From NCBI GenBank assembly GCA_963969395.1, contig OZ017799.1:26390060-26454059 (forward strand): a DNA stretch of 64,000 bases. Reading direction: 5' to 3'. Positions 46,138 to 57,788 of the stretch are shown here, in pieces. Under the pieces are notes generated by a model that worked only from the letters and a program-made list of their open reading frames with translations, made no database searches and had not been told where the DNA came from. How positions within the stretch are numbered: the stretch's first letter is position 1; each line of letters opens with the position of its first letter. The translations under genes were made by a program, and so were the position numbers. The DNA is from Pseudoscleropodium purum. Taxonomy: Eukaryota; Streptophyta; Bryopsida; Hypnales; Brachytheciaceae.

Positions 46138-47484
46138 CTATGCAATAGATCGAATGTGGCCTCTCCACTCTTCCCCATACAATCCTACATAGTGACGAGC
46201 TGCACCTACACGGTCAGTATAGATGTTCCTCTTTGGGAGGTACTGACCAGTATGGAGGTTCCTAAGTAAGAGCCCTGGTACATTACGGTCTCTAATCCTA
46301 GGCTGAAGGACCCAATCCGCATGATCTAGGAAATCCTGGATCAACGGTCTGAGCGCAGGATCATCTATCTCTACGCCCTCATATGCAAACCCTAAGTTCT
46401 CTTCTGCCCTGGCCTCCGCCTCTTCTGCAACATGTGCCCAATCTCGTGCTTGTTGTAGATGAAGCCTCATGTGTTTGCCACTCCAACCAAAGGCTTGACA
46501 AGCAAACGTCAAACTACTTGTAATCTCCAACGAAGGGTGCTGCTCCTGCCTGCCATGTACCATAGCTGCAAATCCCGCCACAAAGCCATCACAGGAGTTG
46601 AGAAGGCGTTCCATGTCAACCTCTGTGGTATCAAACGCTCCACCTAGTGCTCTCTCAACGCCTGCGATGCTAAATAAGTCGTGCTCGCTGCCAAGTCGTC
46701 GTCCGTCAATCACCATCTCTGTCTGCACTGTTAGCTCAATTCGAATGCCAGACAGATGGTTGAGGCGCATGTCATATGGCATGTCCGTCCAACGTTGTAA
46801 TAGGTCTTGCAGCTGTGCAAGTCGAGTACGGATAGTGCGCATTGTGCTGGGCATGTCATCAAGCATCCTTTTGGGTATCGTAGATAAGATGTCGTGACAA
46901 AGCTCTTGATAGACCTTGACCTTCCATAAACAAGGGTCATGAAGAGGTCTACACTCCACAGCTCCATAGCCCTTCTCGTTGCACATTTCGTGCACTAAAC
47001 CCTCTCTGAACCTACGCACACGGTATTGATCTTCGCTAAATTTCAAGAGGACCACTCCATTCGTAGGAACTCGAATGCCATAATCAAACACATTTCGTCC
47101 AATCGGAACCAAATCGCGCATCTGTTGTCGATATCGTTGTATGAAGCTATCTATGATTGGTTCGGCATTTGGAATCGACCACTTCATGCCAAAAAAAGAG
47201 ACCCGACACAATCTAGCTCCCAAAGAATAGAGAGCTTGGGTCATAGCCCAGATGGGGACATTGACTTGGCTTCTGGATAGCGTGAAGCTATTAGGAGCAC
47301 AAGTCAATGTCAAGGCAAAGTGAATACGGAGGATATCCACTAAAGAAACCTTAAAGGCTTCTCTTGCTTCTTCAGTGACCCCAGCATAAACCTTAACTAC
47401 AATGGGATCTGAAATGACATGGAGCCATTCCTTAAACTCCGGAAGATCCCTAACTGGAATCTTGCGGTTGGCAGGGTTTACGGT
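46138..47484 (-). CDS. Unrecognised 448-residue open frame of array unit 1
   Basis: The minus-strand frame is open from a TAA inside the telomere-like tract (47485-47487) to TAG at 46138. There is no ATG before codon 81 of the open frame (47242-47244); shortly before this lies a GTG at 47340. A start inside a missing upstream exon, or initiation at 47244 (368 residues), are both possible. The peptide shows regular amphipathic helices and no membrane segment or signal peptide. Notable patches are WSIPNAEPIIDSFIQRYRQQ, RNVFDYGIRVPTNGVVLLKF, ERLLNSCDGFVAGFAAMVHG, WAHVAEEAEARAEENLGFAY and a basic C-terminus ending WRGHIRSIA. Codon use is balanced and GC content higher than the sub-repeats around it, which argues for genuine coding origin. 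I recognise no family and infer no function. This copy has Lys where the other five have Glu, in the sequence CNEKGYG. Confidence 0.5.
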   Translation of the reverse strand, partial: TVNPANRKIPVRDLPEFKEWLHVISDPIVVKVYAGVTEEAREAFKVSLVDILRIHFALTLTCAPNSFTLSRSQVNVPIWAMTQALYSLGARLCRVSFFGMKWSIPNAEPIIDSFIQRYRQQMRDLVPIGRNVFDYGIRVPTNGVVLLKFSEDQYRVRRFREGLVHEMCNEKGYGAVECRPLHDPCLWKVKVYQELCHDILSTIPKRMLDDMPSTMRTIRTRLAQLQDLLQRWTDMPYDMRLNHLSGIRIELTVQTEMVIDGRRLGSEHDLFSIAGVERALGGAFDTTEVDMERLLNSCDGFVAGFAAMVHGRQEQHPSLEITSSLTFACQAFGWSGKHMRLHLQQARDWAHVAEEAEARAEENLGFAYEGVEIDDPALRPLIQDFLDHADWVLQPRIRDRNVPGLLLRNLHTGQYLPKRNIYTDRVGAARHYVGLYGEEWRGHIRSIA

Positions 47485-47599
47485 TTAGGGTTTAGGGTTT
47501 AGGGTTATGGGTTACAAGGGTGTCCCCGAATTTTGGATTTAGGGTTTAGGGTTTTGGGTTACATGGGTGTTCTTGAGAAAGTTGACTTTTTATTTTGGG

Positions 47600-48234
47600 T
47601 TACAAGGGTGTCCCCGAATTTTGGACATACTTTTTTAAGGTTGATTTTTGGCCTACCCCCCCATTATCATATATTGTGCATCCAATGGTGAAAAAAACCA
47701 CCTTAACAATATCACCATTTGTGAGATATGACAAGTTTGACTTTTTGAGGGTGAGATGACTTTCTTCATGAAAAGTTATTTTGAAGTTTAGAGTTAACCT
47801 ACCCCCCTATTTGTGGGTGTTGTGAAACCAATGGTGGTGTTCGTTTTTTGAAAAAATGGTTTGGTTGGGTGCAGCGAGCGTTTTAAAAGTGACTTTTTTA
47901 GGTGCTATCTTTGGCATGTCGAGGATTTTGAAAGATTGGAGCATACCTACCCCCCCATTTTCAAGGTTTGTGAACGCAATGGAGTAATAAAAAGCCTAAA
48001 CATATGGCTTTCTTTGGGAGATATGGCTGATTTGACTTTTTGACCCCCTAGAGTTGACTTTTTGAAGGTGATTGAATTTGAAGTTTTGACCCTAAACAAT
48101 ATTGTAGGTCTATGAATGGGTGTTCCGGATTGGTATCCCACTTGTTGATATGACCTCGTATGCATGAGTTATGGATGGATAAAGCTGCACATTCATTTTG
48201 GAACTTCAGGAATTTATAATTAATGCATACCATG
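47600..48234 (+). repeat. Sub-repeat b of unit 1
   Basis: Same length and direction as sub-repeat a, with scattered substitutions. It is followed by a 120-bp unique tail and the telomere-like tract leading into unit 2. Confidence 0.9.
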
Positions 48235-48356
48235 GGGGTGGGACTTTGCTACAACGGGTGCAATATGATGACTTTCGAAACGAGACCAACCATTTTGGAA
48301 TGTACTGGACCAAAGCTTTCTAAAAAGGTCTTGGTTGGCTACAATGAGTCGGTTTT

Positions 48357-48410
48357 AAGGGTTTAGGGTTTGGGTTTTAGGGTTTAGGGTTTAGGGTTTA
48401 GGGTTTAGGG
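48357..48410 (+). repeat. Telomere-like tract at the unit 1/unit 2 junction
   Basis: About seven TTTAGGG-type repeats with one TTTGGG and one TTTTAGGG variant. The same tract recurs every 3126 bp (51483, 54609, 57735, 60861 and the window end at 63987). Confidence 0.95.
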
Positions 48411-51400
48411 TTACAAGGGTGTCCCCGAATTTTGGACATACTTTTTTAAGGTTGATTTTTGGCCTACCCCCCCATTATCATATATTGCGCATCCAATGGT
48501 GAAAAAAAACACCTTAACAATATCGCCATTTGTGAGATATGATTGATTGGACTTTTTGAGGGTGAGTTGACTTTCTTCATGAAAAGTTATTTTGAAGTTT
48601 GGAGTTGACCTACCGCCCTATTTGTGGGTGTTGTGAATCCAGTGGTGGTGTTCGTTTTTTGAAAAAAGTATTTGGTTGGGTGCAGCGAGCGTTTTAAAAG
48701 TGACATTTTTAGGTGCTATCTTTGGCATGTTGAGGATTTTGGAAAAATAGAACATACCTACCCCCCCATTTTGAAGGGTTGTGAACACGATGGAGTAATA
48801 AAAAGCCTAAACATATGGCTTTTTTTGGAAGATATGGCTGATTTGACTTTTTGACCCCCTAGAGTTGACTTTTTGAAGGTGATTGAATTTGAAGTTTTGA
48901 CTCAAAACAATATTGTAGGTCTATGAATGGGTGTTTCGGATTGGTATCCCACTTGTTGATATGACCTTGTATGCAGGAGTTATGGATGGAGGAAGTTGCA
49001 CATTCATTTTAGAACTTCAAGAATTTATAATTAATGCATACCATGTCCGATTGGGGATTAGATTAACATTTTGGAATGCTTTTAGTTATATCTATAGCAT
49101 GGTATTTTTGTTGAAAAATTATAAATGTTTTTTTATGGACATCAAAATAAAAGGATTTAATAGAGATAAAATAAATAAATATATAAATATATATATATAC
49201 TTAATACATAAAAATAGACATGTACTCTAATGAAAACTCCTATATGAACACATATAAATTGATCTATGCAATAGATCGAATGTGGCCTCTCCACTCTTCC
49301 CCATACAATCCTACATAGTGACGAGCTGCACCTACACGGTCAGTATAGATGTTCCTCTTTGGGAGGTACTGACCAGTATGGAGGTTCCTAAGTAAGAGCC
49401 CTGGTACATTACGGTCTCTAATCCTAGGCTGAAGGACCCAATCCGCATGATCTAGGAAATCCTGGATCAACGGTCTGAGCGCAGGATCATCTATCTCTAC
49501 GCCCTCATATGCAAACCCTAAGTTCTCTTCTGCCCTGGCCTCCGCCTCTTCTGCAACATGTGCCCAATCTCGTGCTTGTTGTAGATGAAGCCTCATGTGT
49601 TTGCCACTCCAACCAAAGGCTTGACAAGCAAACGTCAAACTACTTGTAATCTCCAACGAAGGGTGCTGCTCCTGCCTGCCATGTACCATAGCTGCAAATC
49701 CCGCCACAAAGCCATCACAGGAGTTGAGAAGGCGTTCCATGTCAACCTCTGTGGTATCAAACGCTCCACCTAGTGCTCTCTCAACGCCTGCGATGCTAAA
49801 TAAGTCGTGCTCGCTGCCAAGTCGTCGTCCGTCAATCACCATCTCTGTCTGCACTGTTAGCTCAATTCGAATGCCAGACAGATGGTTGAGGCGCATGTCA
49901 TATGGCATGTCCGTCCAACGTTGTAATAGGTCTTGCAGCTGTGCAAGTCGAGTACGGATAGTGCGCATTGTGCTGGGCATGTCATCAAGCATCCTTTTGG
50001 GTATCGTAGATAAGATGTCGTGACAAAGCTCTTGATAGACCTTGACCTTCCATAAACAAGGGTCATGAAGAGGTCTACACTCCACAGCTCCATAGCCCTC
50101 CTCGTTGCACATTTCGTGCACTAAACCCTCTCTGAACCTACGCACACGGTATTGATCTTCGCTAAATTTCAAGAGGACCACTCCATTCGTAGGAACTCGA
50201 ATGCCATAATCAAACACATTTCGTCCAATCGGAACCAAATCGCGCATCTGTTGTCGATATCGTTGTATGAAGCTATCTATGATTGGTTCGGCATTTGGAA
50301 TCGACCACTTCATGCCAAAAAAAGAGACCCGACACAATCTAGCTCCCAAAGAATAGAGAGCTTGGGTCATAGCCCAGATGGGGACATTGACTTGGCTTCT
50401 GGATAGCGTGAAGCTATTAGGAGCACAAGTCAATGTCAAGGCAAAGTGAATACGGAGGATATCCACTAAAGAAACCTTAAAGGCTTCTCTTGCTTCTTCA
50501 GTGACCCCAGCATAAACCTTAACTACAATGGGATCTGAAATGACATGGAGCCATTCCTTAAACTCCGGAAGATCCCTAACTGGAATCTTGCGGTTGGCAG
50601 GGTTTACGGTTTAGGGTTTAGGGTTTAGGGTTATGGGTTACAAGGGTGTCCCCGAATTTTGGATTTAGGGTTTAGGGTTTTGGGTTACATGGGTGTTCTT
50701 GAGAAAGTTGACTTTTTATTTTGGGTTACAAGGGTGTCCCCGAATTTTGGACATACTTTTTTAAGGTTGATTTTTGGCCTACCCCCCCATTATCATATAT
50801 TGTGCATCCAATGGTGAAAAAAACCACCTTAACAATATCACCATTTGTGAGATATGACAAGTTTGACTTTTTGAGGGTGAGATGACTTTCTTCATGAAAA
50901 GTTATTTTGAAGTTTGGAGTTGACCTACCCCCCTATTTGTGGGTGTTGTGAAACCAATGGTGGTGTTCGTTTTTTGAAAAAATGGTTTGGTTGGGTGCAG
51001 CGAGCGTTTTAAAAGTGACTTTTTTAGGTGCTATCTTTGGCATGTCGAGGATTTTGAAAGATTGGAGCATACCTACCCCCCCATTTTCAAGGTTTGTGAA
51101 CGCAATGGAGTAATAAAAAGCCTAAACATATGGCTTTCTTTGGGAGATATGGCTGATTTGACTTTTTGACCCCCTAGAGTTGACTTTTTGAAGGTGATTG
51201 AATTTGAAGTTTTGACCCTAAACAATATTGTAGGTCTATGAATGGGTGTTCCGGATTGGTATCCCACTTGTTGATATGACCTCGTATGCATGAGTTATGG
51301 ATGGATAAAGCTGCACATTCATTTTGGAACTTCAGGAATTTATAATTAATGCATACCATGGGGGTGGGACTTTGCTACAACGGGTGCAATATGATGACTT

Positions 51401-51536
51401 TCGAAACGAGACCAACCATTTTGGAATGTACTGGACCAAAGCTTTCTAAAAAGGTCTTGGTTGGCTACAATGAGTCGGTTTTAAGGGTTTAGGGTTTGGG
51501 TTTTAGGGTTTAGGGTTTAGGGTTTAGGGTTTAGGG
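48411..51536. repeat. Array unit 2
   Basis: Full 3126-bp unit. Differs from unit 1 at about five sites and appears identical to units 3-6. Confidence 0.95.
49264..50610 (-). CDS. Unrecognised open frame, unit 2
   Basis: Same open frame as in unit 1 (start considerations identical, first ATG at 50370), with Glu instead of Lys in CNEEGYG. Undamaged. Confidence 0.5.
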   Translation of the reverse strand, partial: TVNPANRKIPVRDLPEFKEWLHVISDPIVVKVYAGVTEEAREAFKVSLVDILRIHFALTLTCAPNSFTLSRSQVNVPIWAMTQALYSLGARLCRVSFFGMKWSIPNAEPIIDSFIQRYRQQMRDLVPIGRNVFDYGIRVPTNGVVLLKFSEDQYRVRRFREGLVHEMCNEEGYGAVECRPLHDPCLWKVKVYQELCHDILSTIPKRMLDDMPSTMRTIRTRLAQLQDLLQRWTDMPYDMRLNHLSGIRIELTVQTEMVIDGRRLGSEHDLFSIAGVERALGGAFDTTEVDMERLLNSCDGFVAGFAAMVHGRQEQHPSLEITSSLTFACQAFGWSGKHMRLHLQQARDWAHVAEEAEARAEENLGFAYEGVEIDDPALRPLIQDFLDHADWVLQPRIRDRNVPGLLLRNLHTGQYLPKRNIYTDRVGAARHYVGLYGEEWRGHIRSIA

Positions 51537-54500
51537 TTACAAGGGTGTCCCCGAATTTTGGACATACTTTTTTAAGGTTGATTTTTGGCCTACCCCCCCA
51601 TTATCATATATTGCGCATCCAATGGTGAAAAAAAACACCTTAACAATATCGCCATTTGTGAGATATGATTGATTGGACTTTTTGAGGGTGAGTTGACTTT
51701 CTTCATGAAAAGTTATTTTGAAGTTTGGAGTTGACCTACCGCCCTATTTGTGGGTGTTGTGAATCCAGTGGTGGTGTTCGTTTTTTGAAAAAAGTATTTG
51801 GTTGGGTGCAGCGAGCGTTTTAAAAGTGACATTTTTAGGTGCTATCTTTGGCATGTTGAGGATTTTGGAAAAATAGAACATACCTACCCCCCCATTTTGA
51901 AGGGTTGTGAACACGATGGAGTAATAAAAAGCCTAAACATATGGCTTTTTTTGGAAGATATGGCTGATTTGACTTTTTGACCCCCTAGAGTTGACTTTTT
52001 GAAGGTGATTGAATTTGAAGTTTTGACTCAAAACAATATTGTAGGTCTATGAATGGGTGTTTCGGATTGGTATCCCACTTGTTGATATGACCTTGTATGC
52101 AGGAGTTATGGATGGAGGAAGTTGCACATTCATTTTAGAACTTCAAGAATTTATAATTAATGCATACCATGTCCGATTGGGGATTAGATTAACATTTTGG
52201 AATGCTTTTAGTTATATCTATAGCATGGTATTTTTGTTGAAAAATTATAAATGTTTTTTTATGGACATCAAAATAAAAGGATTTAATAGAGATAAAATAA
52301 ATAAATATATAAATATATATATATACTTAATACATAAAAATAGACATGTACTCTAATGAAAACTCCTATATGAACACATATAAATTGATCTATGCAATAG
52401 ATCGAATGTGGCCTCTCCACTCTTCCCCATACAATCCTACATAGTGACGAGCTGCACCTACACGGTCAGTATAGATGTTCCTCTTTGGGAGGTACTGACC
52501 AGTATGGAGGTTCCTAAGTAAGAGCCCTGGTACATTACGGTCTCTAATCCTAGGCTGAAGGACCCAATCCGCATGATCTAGGAAATCCTGGATCAACGGT
52601 CTGAGCGCAGGATCATCTATCTCTACGCCCTCATATGCAAACCCTAAGTTCTCTTCTGCCCTGGCCTCCGCCTCTTCTGCAACATGTGCCCAATCTCGTG
52701 CTTGTTGTAGATGAAGCCTCATGTGTTTGCCACTCCAACCAAAGGCTTGACAAGCAAACGTCAAACTACTTGTAATCTCCAACGAAGGGTGCTGCTCCTG
52801 CCTGCCATGTACCATAGCTGCAAATCCCGCCACAAAGCCATCACAGGAGTTGAGAAGGCGTTCCATGTCAACCTCTGTGGTATCAAACGCTCCACCTAGT
52901 GCTCTCTCAACGCCTGCGATGCTAAATAAGTCGTGCTCGCTGCCAAGTCGTCGTCCGTCAATCACCATCTCTGTCTGCACTGTTAGCTCAATTCGAATGC
53001 CAGACAGATGGTTGAGGCGCATGTCATATGGCATGTCCGTCCAACGTTGTAATAGGTCTTGCAGCTGTGCAAGTCGAGTACGGATAGTGCGCATTGTGCT
53101 GGGCATGTCATCAAGCATCCTTTTGGGTATCGTAGATAAGATGTCGTGACAAAGCTCTTGATAGACCTTGACCTTCCATAAACAAGGGTCATGAAGAGGT
53201 CTACACTCCACAGCTCCATAGCCCTCCTCGTTGCACATTTCGTGCACTAAACCCTCTCTGAACCTACGCACACGGTATTGATCTTCGCTAAATTTCAAGA
53301 GGACCACTCCATTCGTAGGAACTCGAATGCCATAATCAAACACATTTCGTCCAATCGGAACCAAATCGCGCATCTGTTGTCGATATCGTTGTATGAAGCT
53401 ATCTATGATTGGTTCGGCATTTGGAATCGACCACTTCATGCCAAAAAAAGAGACCCGACACAATCTAGCTCCCAAAGAATAGAGAGCTTGGGTCATAGCC
53501 CAGATGGGGACATTGACTTGGCTTCTGGATAGCGTGAAGCTATTAGGAGCACAAGTCAATGTCAAGGCAAAGTGAATACGGAGGATATCCACTAAAGAAA
53601 CCTTAAAGGCTTCTCTTGCTTCTTCAGTGACCCCAGCATAAACCTTAACTACAATGGGATCTGAAATGACATGGAGCCATTCCTTAAACTCCGGAAGATC
53701 CCTAACTGGAATCTTGCGGTTGGCAGGGTTTACGGTTTAGGGTTTAGGGTTTAGGGTTATGGGTTACAAGGGTGTCCCCGAATTTTGGATTTAGGGTTTA
53801 GGGTTTTGGGTTACATGGGTGTTCTTGAGAAAGTTGACTTTTTATTTTGGGTTACAAGGGTGTCCCCGAATTTTGGACATACTTTTTTAAGGTTGATTTT
53901 TGGCCTACCCCCCCATTATCATATATTGTGCATCCAATGGTGAAAAAAACCACCTTAACAATATCACCATTTGTGAGATATGACAAGTTTGACTTTTTGA
54001 GGGTGAGATGACTTTCTTCATGAAAAGTTATTTTGAAGTTTGGAGTTGACCTACCCCCCTATTTGTGGGTGTTGTGAAACCAATGGTGGTGTTCGTTTTT
54101 TGAAAAAATGGTTTGGTTGGGTGCAGCGAGCGTTTTAAAAGTGACTTTTTTAGGTGCTATCTTTGGCATGTCGAGGATTTTGAAAGATTGGAGCATACCT
54201 ACCCCCCCATTTTCAAGGTTTGTGAACGCAATGGAGTAATAAAAAGCCTAAACATATGGCTTTCTTTGGGAGATATGGCTGATTTGACTTTTTGACCCCC
54301 TAGAGTTGACTTTTTGAAGGTGATTGAATTTGAAGTTTTGACCCTAAACAATATTGTAGGTCTATGAATGGGTGTTCCGGATTGGTATCCCACTTGTTGA
54401 TATGACCTCGTATGCATGAGTTATGGATGGATAAAGCTGCACATTCATTTTGGAACTTCAGGAATTTATAATTAATGCATACCATGGGGGTGGGACTTTG

Positions 54501-54662
54501 CTACAACGGGTGCAATATGATGACTTTCGAAACGAGACCAACCATTTTGGAATGTACTGGACCAAAGCTTTCTAAAAAGGTCTTGGTTGGCTACAATGAG
54601 TCGGTTTTAAGGGTTTAGGGTTTGGGTTTTAGGGTTTAGGGTTTAGGGTTTAGGGTTTAGGG
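51537..54662. repeat. Array unit 3
   Basis: Full unit, identical by eye to unit 2. Confidence 0.95.
52390..53736 (-). CDS. Unrecognised open frame, unit 3
   Basis: Same predicted protein as unit 2; first ATG at 53496. Undamaged. Confidence 0.5.
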   Translation of the reverse strand, partial: TVNPANRKIPVRDLPEFKEWLHVISDPIVVKVYAGVTEEAREAFKVSLVDILRIHFALTLTCAPNSFTLSRSQVNVPIWAMTQALYSLGARLCRVSFFGMKWSIPNAEPIIDSFIQRYRQQMRDLVPIGRNVFDYGIRVPTNGVVLLKFSEDQYRVRRFREGLVHEMCNEEGYGAVECRPLHDPCLWKVKVYQELCHDILSTIPKRMLDDMPSTMRTIRTRLAQLQDLLQRWTDMPYDMRLNHLSGIRIELTVQTEMVIDGRRLGSEHDLFSIAGVERALGGAFDTTEVDMERLLNSCDGFVAGFAAMVHGRQEQHPSLEITSSLTFACQAFGWSGKHMRLHLQQARDWAHVAEEAEARAEENLGFAYEGVEIDDPALRPLIQDFLDHADWVLQPRIRDRNVPGLLLRNLHTGQYLPKRNIYTDRVGAARHYVGLYGEEWRGHIRSIA

Positions 54663-57600
54663 TTACAAGGGTGTCCCCGAATTTTGGACATACTTTTTTA
54701 AGGTTGATTTTTGGCCTACCCCCCCATTATCATATATTGCGCATCCAATGGTGAAAAAAAACACCTTAACAATATCGCCATTTGTGAGATATGATTGATT
54801 GGACTTTTTGAGGGTGAGTTGACTTTCTTCATGAAAAGTTATTTTGAAGTTTGGAGTTGACCTACCGCCCTATTTGTGGGTGTTGTGAATCCAGTGGTGG
54901 TGTTCGTTTTTTGAAAAAAGTATTTGGTTGGGTGCAGCGAGCGTTTTAAAAGTGACATTTTTAGGTGCTATCTTTGGCATGTTGAGGATTTTGGAAAAAT
55001 AGAACATACCTACCCCCCCATTTTGAAGGGTTGTGAACACGATGGAGTAATAAAAAGCCTAAACATATGGCTTTTTTTGGAAGATATGGCTGATTTGACT
55101 TTTTGACCCCCTAGAGTTGACTTTTTGAAGGTGATTGAATTTGAAGTTTTGACTCAAAACAATATTGTAGGTCTATGAATGGGTGTTTCGGATTGGTATC
55201 CCACTTGTTGATATGACCTTGTATGCAGGAGTTATGGATGGAGGAAGTTGCACATTCATTTTAGAACTTCAAGAATTTATAATTAATGCATACCATGTCC
55301 GATTGGGGATTAGATTAACATTTTGGAATGCTTTTAGTTATATCTATAGCATGGTATTTTTGTTGAAAAATTATAAATGTTTTTTTATGGACATCAAAAT
55401 AAAAGGATTTAATAGAGATAAAATAAATAAATATATAAATATATATATATACTTAATACATAAAAATAGACATGTACTCTAATGAAAACTCCTATATGAA
55501 CACATATAAATTGATCTATGCAATAGATCGAATGTGGCCTCTCCACTCTTCCCCATACAATCCTACATAGTGACGAGCTGCACCTACACGGTCAGTATAG
55601 ATGTTCCTCTTTGGGAGGTACTGACCAGTATGGAGGTTCCTAAGTAAGAGCCCTGGTACATTACGGTCTCTAATCCTAGGCTGAAGGACCCAATCCGCAT
55701 GATCTAGGAAATCCTGGATCAACGGTCTGAGCGCAGGATCATCTATCTCTACGCCCTCATATGCAAACCCTAAGTTCTCTTCTGCCCTGGCCTCCGCCTC
55801 TTCTGCAACATGTGCCCAATCTCGTGCTTGTTGTAGATGAAGCCTCATGTGTTTGCCACTCCAACCAAAGGCTTGACAAGCAAACGTCAAACTACTTGTA
55901 ATCTCCAACGAAGGGTGCTGCTCCTGCCTGCCATGTACCATAGCTGCAAATCCCGCCACAAAGCCATCACAGGAGTTGAGAAGGCGTTCCATGTCAACCT
56001 CTGTGGTATCAAACGCTCCACCTAGTGCTCTCTCAACGCCTGCGATGCTAAATAAGTCGTGCTCGCTGCCAAGTCGTCGTCCGTCAATCACCATCTCTGT
56101 CTGCACTGTTAGCTCAATTCGAATGCCAGACAGATGGTTGAGGCGCATGTCATATGGCATGTCCGTCCAACGTTGTAATAGGTCTTGCAGCTGTGCAAGT
56201 CGAGTACGGATAGTGCGCATTGTGCTGGGCATGTCATCAAGCATCCTTTTGGGTATCGTAGATAAGATGTCGTGACAAAGCTCTTGATAGACCTTGACCT
56301 TCCATAAACAAGGGTCATGAAGAGGTCTACACTCCACAGCTCCATAGCCCTCCTCGTTGCACATTTCGTGCACTAAACCCTCTCTGAACCTACGCACACG
56401 GTATTGATCTTCGCTAAATTTCAAGAGGACCACTCCATTCGTAGGAACTCGAATGCCATAATCAAACACATTTCGTCCAATCGGAACCAAATCGCGCATC
56501 TGTTGTCGATATCGTTGTATGAAGCTATCTATGATTGGTTCGGCATTTGGAATCGACCACTTCATGCCAAAAAAAGAGACCCGACACAATCTAGCTCCCA
56601 AAGAATAGAGAGCTTGGGTCATAGCCCAGATGGGGACATTGACTTGGCTTCTGGATAGCGTGAAGCTATTAGGAGCACAAGTCAATGTCAAGGCAAAGTG
56701 AATACGGAGGATATCCACTAAAGAAACCTTAAAGGCTTCTCTTGCTTCTTCAGTGACCCCAGCATAAACCTTAACTACAATGGGATCTGAAATGACATGG
56801 AGCCATTCCTTAAACTCCGGAAGATCCCTAACTGGAATCTTGCGGTTGGCAGGGTTTACGGTTTAGGGTTTAGGGTTTAGGGTTATGGGTTACAAGGGTG
56901 TCCCCGAATTTTGGATTTAGGGTTTAGGGTTTTGGGTTACATGGGTGTTCTTGAGAAAGTTGACTTTTTATTTTGGGTTACAAGGGTGTCCCCGAATTTT
57001 GGACATACTTTTTTAAGGTTGATTTTTGGCCTACCCCCCCATTATCATATATTGTGCATCCAATGGTGAAAAAAACCACCTTAACAATATCACCATTTGT
57101 GAGATATGACAAGTTTGACTTTTTGAGGGTGAGATGACTTTCTTCATGAAAAGTTATTTTGAAGTTTGGAGTTGACCTACCCCCCTATTTGTGGGTGTTG
57201 TGAAACCAATGGTGGTGTTCGTTTTTTGAAAAAATGGTTTGGTTGGGTGCAGCGAGCGTTTTAAAAGTGACTTTTTTAGGTGCTATCTTTGGCATGTCGA
57301 GGATTTTGAAAGATTGGAGCATACCTACCCCCCCATTTTCAAGGTTTGTGAACGCAATGGAGTAATAAAAAGCCTAAACATATGGCTTTCTTTGGGAGAT
57401 ATGGCTGATTTGACTTTTTGACCCCCTAGAGTTGACTTTTTGAAGGTGATTGAATTTGAAGTTTTGACCCTAAACAATATTGTAGGTCTATGAATGGGTG
57501 TTCCGGATTGGTATCCCACTTGTTGATATGACCTCGTATGCATGAGTTATGGATGGATAAAGCTGCACATTCATTTTGGAACTTCAGGAATTTATAATTA

Positions 57601-57788
57601 ATGCATACCATGGGGGTGGGACTTTGCTACAACGGGTGCAATATGATGACTTTCGAAACGAGACCAACCATTTTGGAATGTACTGGACCAAAGCTTTCTA
57701 AAAAGGTCTTGGTTGGCTACAATGAGTCGGTTTTAAGGGTTTAGGGTTTGGGTTTTAGGGTTTAGGGTTTAGGGTTTAGGGTTTAGGG
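54663..57788. repeat. Array unit 4
   Basis: Full unit, identical by eye to unit 2. Confidence 0.95.
55516..56862 (-). CDS. Unrecognised open frame, unit 4
   Basis: Same predicted protein as unit 2; first ATG at 56622. Undamaged. Confidence 0.5.
   Translation of the reverse strand, partial: TVNPANRKIPVRDLPEFKEWLHVISDPIVVKVYAGVTEEAREAFKVSLVDILRIHFALTLTCAPNSFTLSRSQVNVPIWAMTQALYSLGARLCRVSFFGMKWSIPNAEPIIDSFIQRYRQQMRDLVPIGRNVFDYGIRVPTNGVVLLKFSEDQYRVRRFREGLVHEMCNEEGYGAVECRPLHDPCLWKVKVYQELCHDILSTIPKRMLDDMPSTMRTIRTRLAQLQDLLQRWTDMPYDMRLNHLSGIRIELTVQTEMVIDGRRLGSEHDLFSIAGVERALGGAFDTTEVDMERLLNSCDGFVAGFAAMVHGRQEQHPSLEITSSLTFACQAFGWSGKHMRLHLQQARDWAHVAEEAEARAEENLGFAYEGVEIDDPALRPLIQDFLDHADWVLQPRIRDRNVPGLLLRNLHTGQYLPKRNIYTDRVGAARHYVGLYGEEWRGHIRSIA

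Larger units (their letters stand above)
45285..48410. repeat. Array unit 1 (edge unit)
   Basis: Sub-repeat a is 45285-45919 and sub-repeat b is 47600-48234 (both 635 bp, about 93-95% alike, same orientation). The coding cassette lies between them, and telomere-like tracts sit at about 47473-47517, 47537-47560 and 48357-48410. It differs from the other units at a handful of sites: near 45380, 45521, 46977 and two in sub-repeat b near 47789-47795. Confidence 0.95.

Noticed and set aside
46459..47280. Plus-strand frames of 62-99 codons inside the unit's minus-strand open frame
   Set aside because: Antisense shadows of the longer frame; Ser/Arg-rich composition typical of the reverse strand of coding DNA.
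45546..48043. Similar 60-codon frames in sub-repeats a and b of every unit
   Set aside because: They begin with TTG rather than ATG, lie in low-complexity homopolymer-rich DNA, and their similarity follows from the sub-repeats being homologous.
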